A stretch of DNA of 7,450 bases from CAZFYZ01 sp964523735 (GTDB lineage Bacteria > Armatimonadota > UBA5829), in NCBI GenBank assembly GCA_964523735.1, contig CAZFYZ010000163.1, positions 1-7,450 of the forward strand, in the 5' to 3' direction. Under the pieces are notes generated by a model. The model did no database searches, was not told the DNA's origin, and saw only the letters and a list, made by a program, of their open reading frames with translations. Position numbers and translations under genes: made by a program. Position 1 is the first letter of the stretch; each line of letters starts with the position of its first letter. Of this stretch, positions 1 through 6,149 are shown in pieces.

Positions 1-1122
1 GGACCCGTCATCGGAGCAGCTTGATCGCTCCACGGGCCCGGGCAGACGAAGCGCGACGTCGAGCTTACCTGAGGGCGACATGGCAAAGAGGGTTCCCTTC
101 TCATTCCCAATCAATGTGGTTCCCCCTCTTGTCAGCACTATGGGATCAGCCTGCAGGAATAAAGAACCGGTCTCAGCTTTCCTAGCGCCGCGGGAATCGA
201 GCAACACAGCACGCTTGGTACGCATTGACTTGCCCTTGTGATTGATCGACTCCTCCCTACCCACGCATAGGAACTCTCCGCCTGGTGAGGCAATGACGCG
301 GGTGCGTTCGCGAGCGCTGATCGTGCCGCGACAGATGATCTCTCCCTCGCGATCCAGCATCACGTACTCCCCGTCTTCCCCGGCTCGGTTGGGCACCCCC
401 CGAGCAAGAGTCTTTCGCGTGCGCCAGAGGGCCTGAACCTCCTGCAAGTCCGACGGCTCTGCATCGACCTGCCACATCCGGCGACCGCGCAGAGACGCTC
501 TGCAGACACAAGACTTCTGCCAGGTTCCGATCACAACCTCGCGGCCTTTTGAGCTCAGCGCAATCGAGGTCACCGCTCCCGGCGCTCGCCACCTATGGTA
601 TCGCCGCCGATTCTTCCCGACCTCTAGCACGTAAACATAGCCGTCTCCGGTGCCTACGACAAACCTGGAAATGTCCCCTTCCGACATCGAGTCCGCACAC
701 CAGGCCGCGGCAGGCAGTTCCACCTCCCAGTAAGGACACCCCGTAGACTCAACAAACGTAAGAGTTCGGTCTACCGGATCCATGGCCGAATACGCCATCA
801 TGTAACGGCCGTCGTCGGAAACGATCGCTTTGGTCGCTCCCGTAACGTCACATGAGTACAGGCGTCTATTATCAGAGGAATACACGGCAATAGTTCCAGC
901 AGGGGTAACGGTCGAAAAGAACCTGCCGTTCGAGGATAGCGAGGCATCAACTACGCGACCGATGCCAACCTGCCAGGCTAGCTTGAACCTGGCTGTCCTG
1001 GCTGTCTGCGGTTGTGGGGCAATCCCCCTGTGAACAAAAGAGACGGCCGCGACACAGATGATCAGCGCGATTATACCGCTCAGCAGGAGTATGAGACGTA
1101 TGGCAGTCTGATTGCGCAGCAT
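1..1122 (-). CDS. Membrane-anchored beta-propeller-like (WD40/PQQ-type) protein, C-terminus beyond the window
   Basis: Reading the minus strand from the ATG at 1122-1120 gives 374 codons with no stop up to the left edge, so the 3' end lies outside the window. The N-terminus (MLRNQTAIRL) leads into a hydrophobic helix at about residues 7-30, which fits a signal anchor or an uncleaved signal peptide. The rest would then lie outside the cytoplasmic membrane. From about residue 45 the protein shows irregular blade-like repeats: short beta strands with turn motifs such as SSNGRFF, SDDGRYM, GTGDGYVYVLE, SSKGREVVIGTW and NEKGTLFAMSPSGK. These recall WD40/PQQ-type beta-propellers. I see no catalytic signature, and the exact family is unknown. 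The protein has several cysteines, which may matter because a TlpA-type thioredoxin gene is its divergent neighbour. Only a weak GA-rich Shine-Dalgarno (around GAGTGAG) precedes the ATG. I am confident of the open frame and the anchor, less so of the fold. Confidence 0.72.
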   Translation of the reverse strand, partial: MLRNQTAIRLILLLSGIIALIICVAAVSFVHRGIAPQPQTARTARFKLAWQVGIGRVVDASLSSNGRFFSTVTPAGTIAVYSSDNRRLYSCDVTGATKAIVSDDGRYMMAYSAMDPVDRTLTFVESTGCPYWEVELPAAAWCADSMSEGDISRFVVGTGDGYVYVLEVGKNRRRYHRWRAPGAVTSIALSSKGREVVIGTWQKSCVCRASLRGRRMWQVDAEPSDLQEVQALWRTRKTLARGVPNRAGEDGEYVMLDREGEIICRGTISARERTRVIASPGGEFLCVGREESINHKGKSMRTKRAVLLDSRGARKAETGSLFLQADPIVLTRGGTTLIGNEKGTLFAMSPSGKLDVALRLPGPVERSSCSDDGS

Positions 1123-1152
1123 TGAGAACTCACTCGCCCCGAAAGAAGCCGT

Positions 1153-1182
1153 ATGATAGATGGTCAAAGCATAACATCGCAA
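1153..1182 (-). promoter_or_regulatory. Candidate sigma70-type promoter for the beta-propeller gene
   Basis: On the minus strand, TTGCGA (1182-1177) and TATCAT (1158-1153) are separated by 18 bp and lie about 30 bp upstream of the ATG at 1122. They match the -35 and -10 consensus at 4 of 6 and 5 of 6 positions. The position in the divergent intergenic region is right, but matches of this quality arise by chance. Confidence 0.28.
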
Positions 1183-1266
1183 GAGGACCCTAGTCAATGC
1201 TTAGACGCGCCCCAAAGCGGGCATAACTAAGGAAACAAGCTCGAGACTGGAAAGGATACTCCACCA

Positions 1267-1806
1267 ATGTTCACAAGACGCACTTTGATCGCGGCGGTTG
1301 CACTTGTCAGCGCTGTGGCGATTGTATCAATAGCTCTAGCCGACTTGAAGCCGGGGAACAAAGCCCCCAATTTCAGCCTACCCACTATCGACGGGAAGAC
1401 ATTCAGGCTTGCCGACAAGTTCAAGCAGCCAGGCAACGTCGTCTTGCTGGACATCTGGGCGACGTGGTGCCCTCCTTGTCGAGCTGAGATCCCGCACCTG
1501 GTTGCCCTGCAGAAGAAGTTCCGGGGCAAGAAGGTGGTCTTTGTGGGGGTAGCCATAGATAACGAGAAGAGCGTTGTCGCCGAGTTCGCGAAGAGCAACG
1601 GTATCAACTACACCGTCGTTCACGATCCGAACGGCAGCAAGCTCCGCAACCTCTACAGCATTCAAGGTGTACCCGCGACCTACATCATCGATAAGAAGGG
1701 CGTGATCCGTTACGCTCATTCCGGGTTCCCAGGAGACACTGCTGAAGCGAAGAAAGAGGCGGCGACTTTCGAGAGAGAGATCAACACCCTCCTCGCCAAG
1801 AAGTAG
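1267..1806 (+). CDS. TlpA/ResA-family thiol:disulfide oxidoreductase, exported
   Basis: This 179-residue protein is a thioredoxin-fold redox protein of the TlpA/ResA/AhpC-TSA type. The N-terminus is a positively charged stretch (MFTRRT) followed by a hydrophobic segment to about residue 25, ending SIALA-D, so it is a signal peptide or membrane anchor. The mature part begins LKPGNKAPNFSLPTIDGK, the usual opening of the family. The active site is WATWCPPC at residues 64-71, with redox cysteines C68 and C71. The cis-proline loop GVPAT is at 134-138, followed by the typical YIIDKKGVIRYAHSG strand. Such proteins reduce disulfides outside the cytoplasm, for example in cytochrome c maturation; the client here is unknown. 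The start is supported by GGAAAGGA at 1249-1256, ten bases before the ATG. The gene is divergent from the beta-propeller gene and convergent with hemW. Length and motifs look intact. Confidence 0.93.
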   Translation: MFTRRTLIAAVALVSAVAIVSIALADLKPGNKAPNFSLPTIDGKTFRLADKFKQPGNVVLLDIWATWCPPCRAEIPHLVALQKKFRGKKVVFVGVAIDNEKSVVAEFAKSNGINYTVVHDPNGSKLRNLYSIQGVPATYIIDKKGVIRYAHSGFPGDTAEAKKEAATFEREINTLLAKK

Positions 1807-1817
1807 TGATCAGCGTG

Positions 1818-1846
1818 GGCAGGGCAGACACGGAGGTCGCCCTGCC
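1818..1846. terminator. Stem-loop between convergent genes, possible bidirectional terminator
   Basis: GGCAGGGC (1818-1825) and GCCCTGCC (1839-1846) form a perfect 8-bp GC-rich stem. Three more pairs (GAC 1827-1829 with GTC 1836-1838) extend it past a bulged A. It sits in the 43-bp gap between the ends of the TlpA-like gene and hemW. Neither side has a T-run, so it is not a classic intrinsic terminator. It may act with Rho or stabilise 3' ends. Confidence 0.4.
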
Positions 1847-1849
1847 AGT

Positions 1850-3001
1850 CTACAGGAATGCCTGAGAGACCTCGTTAAGCAGCAGCAGGCCCTTGTGCGT
1901 CACCCGCAGTCGCGGTCCATCGATTACTACCATCCCCCGGCTAACCAGGTCGTCTATCTCCCGCCCGAACTCATTGTGGACTGATGTCAAGGTGTGTCCC
2001 GGGATCTCAGACAAGTCTACGCCATCAGTCATTCTGAGCCCAAGCATGATAGTCTCCGCCAGATTCGTTATTCCCGTCAGTTGTTCAGAAGACTCCACCG
2101 CATTGGAGCCAGACTTGATCGCAGAAACATAGGCTTGTGGATCGCCGACCCGGCGGGAACGCACACCGCCTACGTAGCTCGTCGCCCCAGCCCCAAACCC
2201 GTAGTATGGCTTGTTGTGCCAGTAGGTTTGGTTATGTCGCGACCTAAACCCTGGCCTGGCGAAGTTCGAGACTTCATAGTGCTCGTAGCCGGCGCTGGTC
2301 AGTTCACTGATCGCCAGCTCATACATCTCGATCTGCAGATCCTCATCAGCCGGAGATATCTCTCCTCCCGCGCACAGCTCAGCGAACCGCGTACCCTCTT
2401 CTATCGATAGTTCATAGAGTGATATGTGCTCGGGCGATAGCGAGATAGCAGCTGATAGCGTCGAGTCCCACTGCCGCAGTGTCTGTCCGGGAAGCGCAAA
2501 GATGAGATCGATCCCGATGTTCTGGAAGCCAGCCTCTCGTGCACTACTGTAAGCATCTATGGCCTGCTGAGCTGTGTGAACTCTGCCTATGCTCGACAAG
2601 AACTCATCGTCCAGAGACTGAACTCCTAGACTGAGCCTGTTAAAGCCTGCCGCCAGAAGTTGGACATACTTCGACTTGCTGACGGTACCGGGATTGGCCT
2701 CGAGGGTGACTTCTGCATTTGGGGCGAGGTCCATGCAACCACGGACAGCCTCAAGGATGCCTCCAAGCTGCGCCGCTTCCAGCATCGTGGGAGTGCCGCC
2801 GCCGAAGTAGACTGTCTCCAGCGGGGCGCCGATGCCCGACAGCTCGCGCTCGATCTCCAGGATAACTGCCTTGGTGTACTCTTCGAACAGCGATTCCAGC
2901 CCCGCGAATGAGCTGAAGTCACAGTAGTGGCACTTTGACAGACAGAACGGGATGTGGATGTATGCAGAGATTGGACCGGTTGCTGCAGTTGAAGGGTTCA
3001 A
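1850..3001 (-). CDS. hemW: HemW-type radical SAM protein (heme chaperone, HemN-like)
   Basis: This is a 383-residue radical SAM protein of the HemN/HemW superfamily. The [4Fe-4S]/SAM motif is PFCLSKCHYCDF, with C20, C24 and C27 (CxxxCxxC). The next position is D-F, without the fourth cysteine of true coproporphyrinogen dehydrogenases (HemN), which favours HemW. Further signatures are FGGGTP at 66-71, the SLGVQSLDD segment near 124-132, LPGQT at 170-174, and RHNQTYW at 255-261 followed by YYGFGAGATSY. The C-terminal part has the usual winged-helix-like segment. HemW proteins bind heme and are thought to deliver it to respiratory enzymes; the name is often mis-assigned as an oxygen-independent coproporphyrinogen III oxidase. 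The start is TTG at 3001, overlapping the TGA stop of the upstream reductase as TTGA. No ATG or GTG lies between it and the cysteine motif, so TTG is the best choice. Length is normal for the family. Confidence 0.93.
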   Translation of the reverse strand: MNPSTAATGPISAYIHIPFCLSKCHYCDFSSFAGLESLFEEYTKAVILEIERELSGIGAPLETVYFGGGTPTMLEAAQLGGILEAVRGCMDLAPNAEVTLEANPGTVSKSKYVQLLAAGFNRLSLGVQSLDDEFLSSIGRVHTAQQAIDAYSSAREAGFQNIGIDLIFALPGQTLRQWDSTLSAAISLSPEHISLYELSIEEGTRFAELCAGGEISPADEDLQIEMYELAISELTSAGYEHYEVSNFARPGFRSRHNQTYWHNKPYYGFGAGATSYVGGVRSRRVGDPQAYVSAIKSGSNAVESSEQLTGITNLAETIMLGLRMTDGVDLSEIPGHTLTSVHNEFGREIDDLVSRGMVVIDGPRLRVTHKGLLLLNEVSQAFL

Positions 3002-3522
3002 CAGGTCACCGGCTTTGTCCAGTCGACTGGAGCAGGCAGGCGAACCAAGTAGGAATATGCTCCCAGCGCCGCCTTTGCCCCGTCCCCAGCTGCGCAGATG
3101 ATCTGCTTCTCGGGGACATCCGTCGCATCGCCAGCGGCATAGAGGCCGGGAACGCCGGTTCTCGCAGCGCAGTCAACCAGGATCTCGCCCTGCCGATTCA
3201 GCATCACAAGGTCATTCAGGAAAGCCGTATTGGGTACGAGGCCTATCTCGACGAACACACCCTTCACGTCGAGAGTGCGCTCTTCCTGCGTGACCCGGTC
3301 GCGTATTACCATGTGATCCACAAACGAGTCACCTTCGATCCGCAGCACTTGGCTATTGCAGAGCACCTCGACGTTTGGAGCAGCCTCAGCTTTCTGCCTG
3401 ACAACCTCATCCCCGCGAAGCCGCTCGCCTGCTTCAACCAAGTAGACCTTCGGGCAGATCTTCATAAGCTGAACAACTGCATCGAGGCCGGAGTTGCCGC
3501 CGCCTACTACCGCAACGTCCAT
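2998..3522 (-). CDS. trxB: AhpF/TrxB-like reductase, C-terminal half (separated by frameshift)
   Basis: This frame continues the flavoprotein reductase whose first half ends at 3507. It carries the pyridine-nucleotide fold VAVVGGGNSGLDA (GGGNSG at residues 7-12). The returning FAD segment follows: FVEIGLVPNT, then GLYAAGDATDVPEKQ and GDGAKAALGAYSYL, close to the C-terminus of AhpF. The HRRxxxR-like motif that binds the NADPH phosphate in TrxB is absent. The equivalent segment reads VYLVEAGERLRGDEV with an acidic residue, as in NADH-using AhpF proteins, so NADH preference is inferred. The ATG at 3522 is an internal Met of the family (SGMDVAVVGGG) and has no convincing Shine-Dalgarno. It is therefore probably not a genuine start. 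The end overlaps the TTG start of hemW by four bases. Alone, this half lacks the FAD N-terminal fold and the redox cysteines, so it would not be a working reductase. Confidence 0.85.
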   Translation of the reverse strand: MDVAVVGGGNSGLDAVVQLMKICPKVYLVEAGERLRGDEVVRQKAEAAPNVEVLCNSQVLRIEGDSFVDHMVIRDRVTQEERTLDVKGVFVEIGLVPNTAFLNDLVMLNRQGEILVDCAARTGVPGLYAAGDATDVPEKQIICAAGDGAKAALGAYSYLVRLPAPVDWTKPVTC

Positions 3523-3950
3523 CCCCGAGAACAGCGGCAGGTGGAACAGTAGGTGACTCCTCTACCGGTGAACTCCTTCTCTCCCGGAACGTTCAGCAAC
3601 TTCGGCGATTTGCCGGACGCGACCACAACGGCCCGTGAACTGAATTCTCGACCGTCGTCGGTCTCAACAACAAACCCACTGTTAGGCTTGTACAGCCTCT
3701 TGATGCCGGTGAACTCGAGCGCCACATCGAACTGCCTGAGGTGTTCCTCGAACTTTGTGACAAGCTCTGCCCCGGTGATGAAGATGAAACCCAGGTAGTT
3801 CTCCACCCCGGAGCTCCACGTCGTCTGCCCGCCGACATCTTTCGATAGTATCAGCGTATCTAGCTGCTTGCGAGCCGCGTACACCCCAGCGGTCATCCCT
3901 GCCGGACCGGCCCCGATGATGATCAGGTCATAGTCGTGCTTTTCGGCCAT
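3507..3950 (-). CDS. trxB: AhpF/TrxB-like reductase, N-terminal half with FAD fold, truncated by frameshift
   Basis: This is the first part of a thioredoxin-reductase-like flavoprotein, the type that passes electrons from NAD(P)H through FAD to a CxxC and on to a thioredoxin or glutaredoxin. The FAD-binding Rossmann motif DLIIIGAGPAGMTA has GAGPAG at 13-18. The family pattern continues with GGQTTWSSGVENYLGF (40-55), AVVVASGKSPKLLNVPGE and GRGVTYCSTC. The redox cysteines are C135 and C138. After C138 the family continues Asp-(Ala/Gly)-Pro-Leu-Phe; here the frame reads RCSRGWTLR and stops at 3507. The missing PLFSGMDVAVVGGG is found at once in another frame, so this is one gene with a frame break. 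Joined, the two parts give about 315-320 residues, the usual TrxB length. The start at 3950 lies nine bases after the glutaredoxin-like gene. Its ribosome site (AGGTTGGTG) is weak, which suggests coupling. It is a pseudogene unless the break is an assembly error. Confidence 0.88.
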   Translation of the reverse strand: MAEKHDYDLIIIGAGPAGMTAGVYAARKQLDTLILSKDVGGQTTWSSGVENYLGFIFITGAELVTKFEEHLRQFDVALEFTGIKRLYKPNSGFVVETDDGREFSSRAVVVASGKSPKLLNVPGEKEFTGRGVTYCSTCRCSRGWTLR

Positions 3951-3959
3951 GGCACCAAC

Positions 3960-4199
3960 CTAGCTTGAGAGAATCTCGTCCAGCTTGCCTCTGTTGAACC
4001 CTACAACTACCTGCCCGTCCACGTCTATGACGGGCACGCCCAGTTGGCCCGACTTCTGGACCATCGCATTGCGCGCGTCCAGGTCAGACGCCACGTTGTG
4101 TTCGGTGAACGGAACGCTCTTGCTCTTCAGGTACTCTTTCACCTGCGTGCAGTAAGGGCAGGTCGGAGTCGAGTATACGGTCACGGTCTTCGTTGACAT
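3960..4199 (-). CDS. Glutaredoxin-like protein with CPYC active site (YruB/NrdH type)
   Basis: This 79-residue protein is one complete small glutaredoxin fold: beta strand VTVYSTPTC, active site CPYC (C14-C17), helix QVKEYLKSKSV, strand VPFTEHNVA, cis-proline motif GVPVIDVDGQVVVGFN at about 54-69, and a short C-terminal helix. The GVPV...VVGFNR pattern is typical of the YruB-like glutaredoxin family and of NrdH-type proteins. Such proteins carry electrons in the cytoplasm, normally taking them from a TrxB- or AhpF-like reductase rather than from glutathione. The reductase gene follows only nine bases downstream. A strong Shine-Dalgarno GGAGG (4212-4208), eight bases before the ATG, supports the start. 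It is probably the first gene of a transcript with the reductase and hemW, since 141 bp separate it from the Mut7-C gene. The electron acceptor cannot be told from the sequence. Confidence 0.93.
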   Translation of the reverse strand: MSTKTVTVYSTPTCPYCTQVKEYLKSKSVPFTEHNVASDLDARNAMVQKSGQLGVPVIDVDGQVVVGFNRGKLDEILSS

Positions 4200-4340
4200 C
4201 AGTGCTGCCTCCGGTGCGAAATTGGCCCCCGCGGTCCGGAGAATCGCTCGCGCTCGCCACGGTAGCCAAGTTGCTTTTACCCGTTTTTGCAGCTCATCAA
4301 TACATCGAGCTCAACAATGGTTATCTGAAGTCTCGCGCTC

Positions 4341-4799
4341 CTAGCCTGCCGCACGATCAAGCGCCTCGAGAACGTGCTGAACGTGCGTCCCTCGCCAGAA
4401 TATCTTGTCGCACTGAGCGCAGTAGCCAAACTCGGTCTGAGTCTGCCACACATACGGCGGCACACGGCCCTCGACTTCGGACTTGCTGATCGGCGCGATC
4501 TCACTATTGCACACCGCACACCGGGTAAAGAGGGTCTTCTCCGACACCTCCAGCCCCAGCGTATCGATCACCTGACGGACCTGCTCGGTGGTTGTCCCCC
4601 AATCGACGAACACGCATCGCTTGCGCACCATTCGCCGGTCACACAGCCGCCGATCACGCGTCAGCAGCACCCGATCCTCCCGGACCGCGATCCGCACCAA
4701 CTCGTCATCGTCCGCATCGGCTATGAAGACCGTATCATACCCGAGCATCCTCAGCCACTTCGCCAGTTTTCCGAGCATGCAGTCTGCGAGGAATCTCAT
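4341..4799 (-). CDS. Mut7-C domain (PIN-like) protein with C-terminal zinc ribbon
   Basis: The protein of 152 residues matches the Mut7-C (former DUF82) family, named after the C-terminal domain of the MUT-7 exonuclease and proposed to be a PIN-like RNase. The N-terminus MRFLADCMLGKLAKWLRMLG followed by YDTVF is the family hallmark. Conserved acidic residues are D6, the D29-D32 cluster (ADADDDELV) and D49 in LLTRDRRL, which are likely metal ligands of the active site. The C-terminal half holds a zinc ribbon with CAVC (C94, C97) and CAQC (C127, C130), then DKIFWRGTH. I chose the ATG at 4799 because the family begins here and a GGA-containing site precedes it. A longer in-frame start at 4877 adds 26 unconserved residues and overlaps the upstream gene. 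The RNase activity is a family-level prediction. It follows the small membrane protein gene by 40 bp. Confidence 0.88.
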   Translation of the reverse strand: MRFLADCMLGKLAKWLRMLGYDTVFIADADDDELVRIAVREDRVLLTRDRRLCDRRMVRKRCVFVDWGTTTEQVRQVIDTLGLEVSEKTLFTRCAVCNSEIAPISKSEVEGRVPPYVWQTQTEFGYCAQCDKIFWRGTHVQHVLEALDRAAG

Positions 4800-4839
4800 A
4801 GAGCCAATCCTATGGCGGAAATCTACGGGAACCAGCCCG

Positions 4840-5100
4840 CTATCTCTTCCTCCGCCTGCTGCTCGGCCGGAACACAAGCCACGCGATCAGCCCGATCGGC
4901 CAACCGACTATCAGGAGCACCATCAACACGACCAAGCATCCAGACTTGCCACGTCTCTCCGCATCCCGGTAGAGCCAGACATATGACCAGATCGCCAGCA
5001 CAACCACCAGCAGTACGCCCAGCACCAGCGACAGGATGACCATGTCGCCCAAGTTACTGAAGTCGGGCCAGTGTAGAGTGAGACCGTTTTCGTTCGACAA
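4840..5100 (-). CDS. Small two-helix membrane protein (PLDc_N-like)
   Basis: The 86-residue product has two hydrophobic segments, at about residues 20-43 and 54-76. Between them lies a short charged loop RDAERRGKSG, and the protein ends in a basic tail (RPSSRRRKR). The pattern of aromatic-rich helix, D-A-x-R-R-G loop, second helix with G-W-P-I-G and a final FRP resembles the PLDc_N type of small membrane domain found alone or before phospholipase D-like domains. No catalytic part is present and its function is unknown. The start is uncertain. TTG at 5100 gives the full form but lacks a clear Shine-Dalgarno. ATG at 5043 (residue 20) would start right at the first helix. The gene starts 23 bases after the SplB-like gene ends and is followed by the Mut7-C gene, so the three probably share a transcript. 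Confidence 0.72.
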   Translation of the reverse strand: MSNENGLTLHWPDFSNLGDMVILSLVLGVLLVVVLAIWSYVWLYRDAERRGKSGCLVVLMVLLIVGWPIGLIAWLVFRPSSRRRKR

Positions 5101-5123
5101 GTAGGCAGAACCCCCACGGAAGA

Positions 5124-5948
5124 TCAGAACACCATCCTCAGCTTCTCCTCAACCCCTCGCGCACGGGCGATCTCCCTCAGTCTTCGCCCAAGGTCCTCGC
5201 AGTACTCCCGGCGCTCGGATTCGTCGAAGAACAGCCGCCTGTATAGTTCAACAAGCTCAGGATGATACCTCTTCAGGAACAGAACGATCGAGTTCCACAC
5301 TCCCGGCCTGGGGTTCAGCTTGTCCGCGTGGAAGTGCGAGAGTGGCAGCGGCGCGACGGCGGAGATCAGCGCATCCAAAGCCTCGTCCGTGTCCGAAAGC
5401 CCCGGCATGAACGGCCCCAGAAACGCCGATGCAGATATGCCCCGCGAGCAAGCCTCCTCCAGAACCGTAATCCGCTCTCGAGTCGGCGACGCGCCCGGCT
5501 CAATGCTAAACCGAAGCTGCTCGTCCATCGTCGTTAGCGTGCAGCTCACATCACAGTTCGAATGCCCCTCAAGAATGTCGAAATCGCGCGCGACCAGCTT
5601 ACTCTTAGTGAGGATGCCGACGTGGAAGCCCGCGTCGATCAGAATTTTCAGGCACTGCCGAGAGAGCTGATAGCGCTTCTCTATCGGCTGCCAGCCATCA
5701 CAGACGGAGCTCATGAACACACGGCCTGGCGGCTTCCGCTTCACCTCACGCGCGAGTACTTCAGGCGCGTTTGTGCGAGCATCCAGGAACTTCCCCCACG
5801 GCTCCTCATGACCTGTGAAACGCTTCATGAACCTCGCATAGCAGTAGATGCAGCCGTGCGTGCACCCGACATAGCAGTTCACCGCATAGTCGGTGATCCC
5901 CGATTTCACCAGCACGCTCTTCGCAAGTATCTCCTTCGGCTCCGGCAT
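5124..5948 (-). CDS. SplB-like radical SAM protein (COG1533 family)
   Basis: This 274-residue protein belongs to the spore-photoproduct-lyase-like group of radical SAM enzymes (COG1533, Rv2578c-like). The cluster motif is NCYVGCTHGCIYCYARF, with C29, C33 and C36 (CxxxCxxC) binding a [4Fe-4S] cluster that cleaves S-adenosylmethionine. Family segments follow: SSVCDGWQPIEKRYQLSR at 80-97, ILTKSKLVARDFDIL at 112-126, and TLTTMDEQLRFSIEPGASP at 137-155 with RERI soon after. The C-terminal third is helical and charged. Most family members have no known substrate, and this one need not repair DNA: nothing around it suggests sporulation. The ATG at 5948 is the start, but no Shine-Dalgarno precedes it directly; TAGAAT lies only six bases upstream. 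It is the first gene of a run on the minus strand, divergent from the DUF6807 gene. Confidence 0.9.
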   Translation of the reverse strand: MPEPKEILAKSVLVKSGITDYAVNCYVGCTHGCIYCYARFMKRFTGHEEPWGKFLDARTNAPEVLAREVKRKPPGRVFMSSVCDGWQPIEKRYQLSRQCLKILIDAGFHVGILTKSKLVARDFDILEGHSNCDVSCTLTTMDEQLRFSIEPGASPTRERITVLEEACSRGISASAFLGPFMPGLSDTDEALDALISAVAPLPLSHFHADKLNPRPGVWNSIVLFLKRYHPELVELYRRLFFDESERREYCEDLGRRLREIARARGVEEKLRMVF

Positions 5949-5999
5949 ACTACTATTCTATACGCATACGGGCCATCACATACGGACCTTACGCCTCCT

Positions 6000-6031
6000 T
6001 TTCGTGTTTTCGCCCTTTCGTGCTTTCGTGA
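6000..6031 (+). repeat. Four-unit 8-bp tandem repeat (TTTCGTGN)
   Basis: Four consecutive 8-mers begin TTTCG: TTTCGTGT (6000-6007), TTTCGCCC (6008-6015), TTTCGTGC (6016-6023) and TTTCGTGA (6024-6031). They lie in the 201-bp region between the divergent SplB-like and DUF6807 genes. On the minus strand they read as CACGAAA units directly before AAGGAGG (6000-5994). Related sequence occurs in inverted orientation at 7195-7212. Confidence 0.75.
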
Positions 6032-6140
6032 CGGACTCCCTTCCCTTCCCGTTGCCTGAAGGAAAGCGAGGGATCAATGCCCAATTGGGAACGCGGCAGC
6101 AGGGTAGCGTCGTCTATCATGCTGGACCGCAAAGGATCTC

Positions 6141-6145
6141 GGAGG
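6141..6145 (+). promoter_or_regulatory. Ribosome binding site of the DUF6807 gene
   Basis: GGAGG lies four bases before the ATG at 6150 and fixes that start. The next in-frame Met is far inside the protein, and the signal peptide begins at this ATG. No convincing promoter was found in 6032-6140. Confidence 0.6.
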
Positions 6146-6149
6146 CAAT

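Noticed and set aside
257..592. Minus-strand open frame of 111 codons.
   Set aside because: It overlaps the longer 374-codon minus-strand frame in another phase and has the Arg/Ser/Gly-rich composition of a shadow frame.
3510..3535. Programmed -1 frameshift joining the two halves of the reductase.
   Set aside because: The second frame is -1 relative to the first, but there is no X-XXY-YYZ slippery heptamer in frame, and shifting would not restore the missing Asp-Ala/Gly codons.
2935..3552. Plus-strand open frame of 205 codons.
   Set aside because: It lies antisense to the reductase and shows no recognisable domain; the minus-strand proteins have clear family motifs.
4800..4877. Upstream extension of the Mut7-C protein to an ATG at 4877.
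   Set aside because: The extra 26 residues are not conserved and overlap the upstream membrane-protein gene; the family starts at MRFLADCMLG.
5562..6059. Plus-strand open frame of 165 codons.
   Set aside because: It is antisense to the SplB-like gene, whose cysteine motif and family segments are unambiguous.
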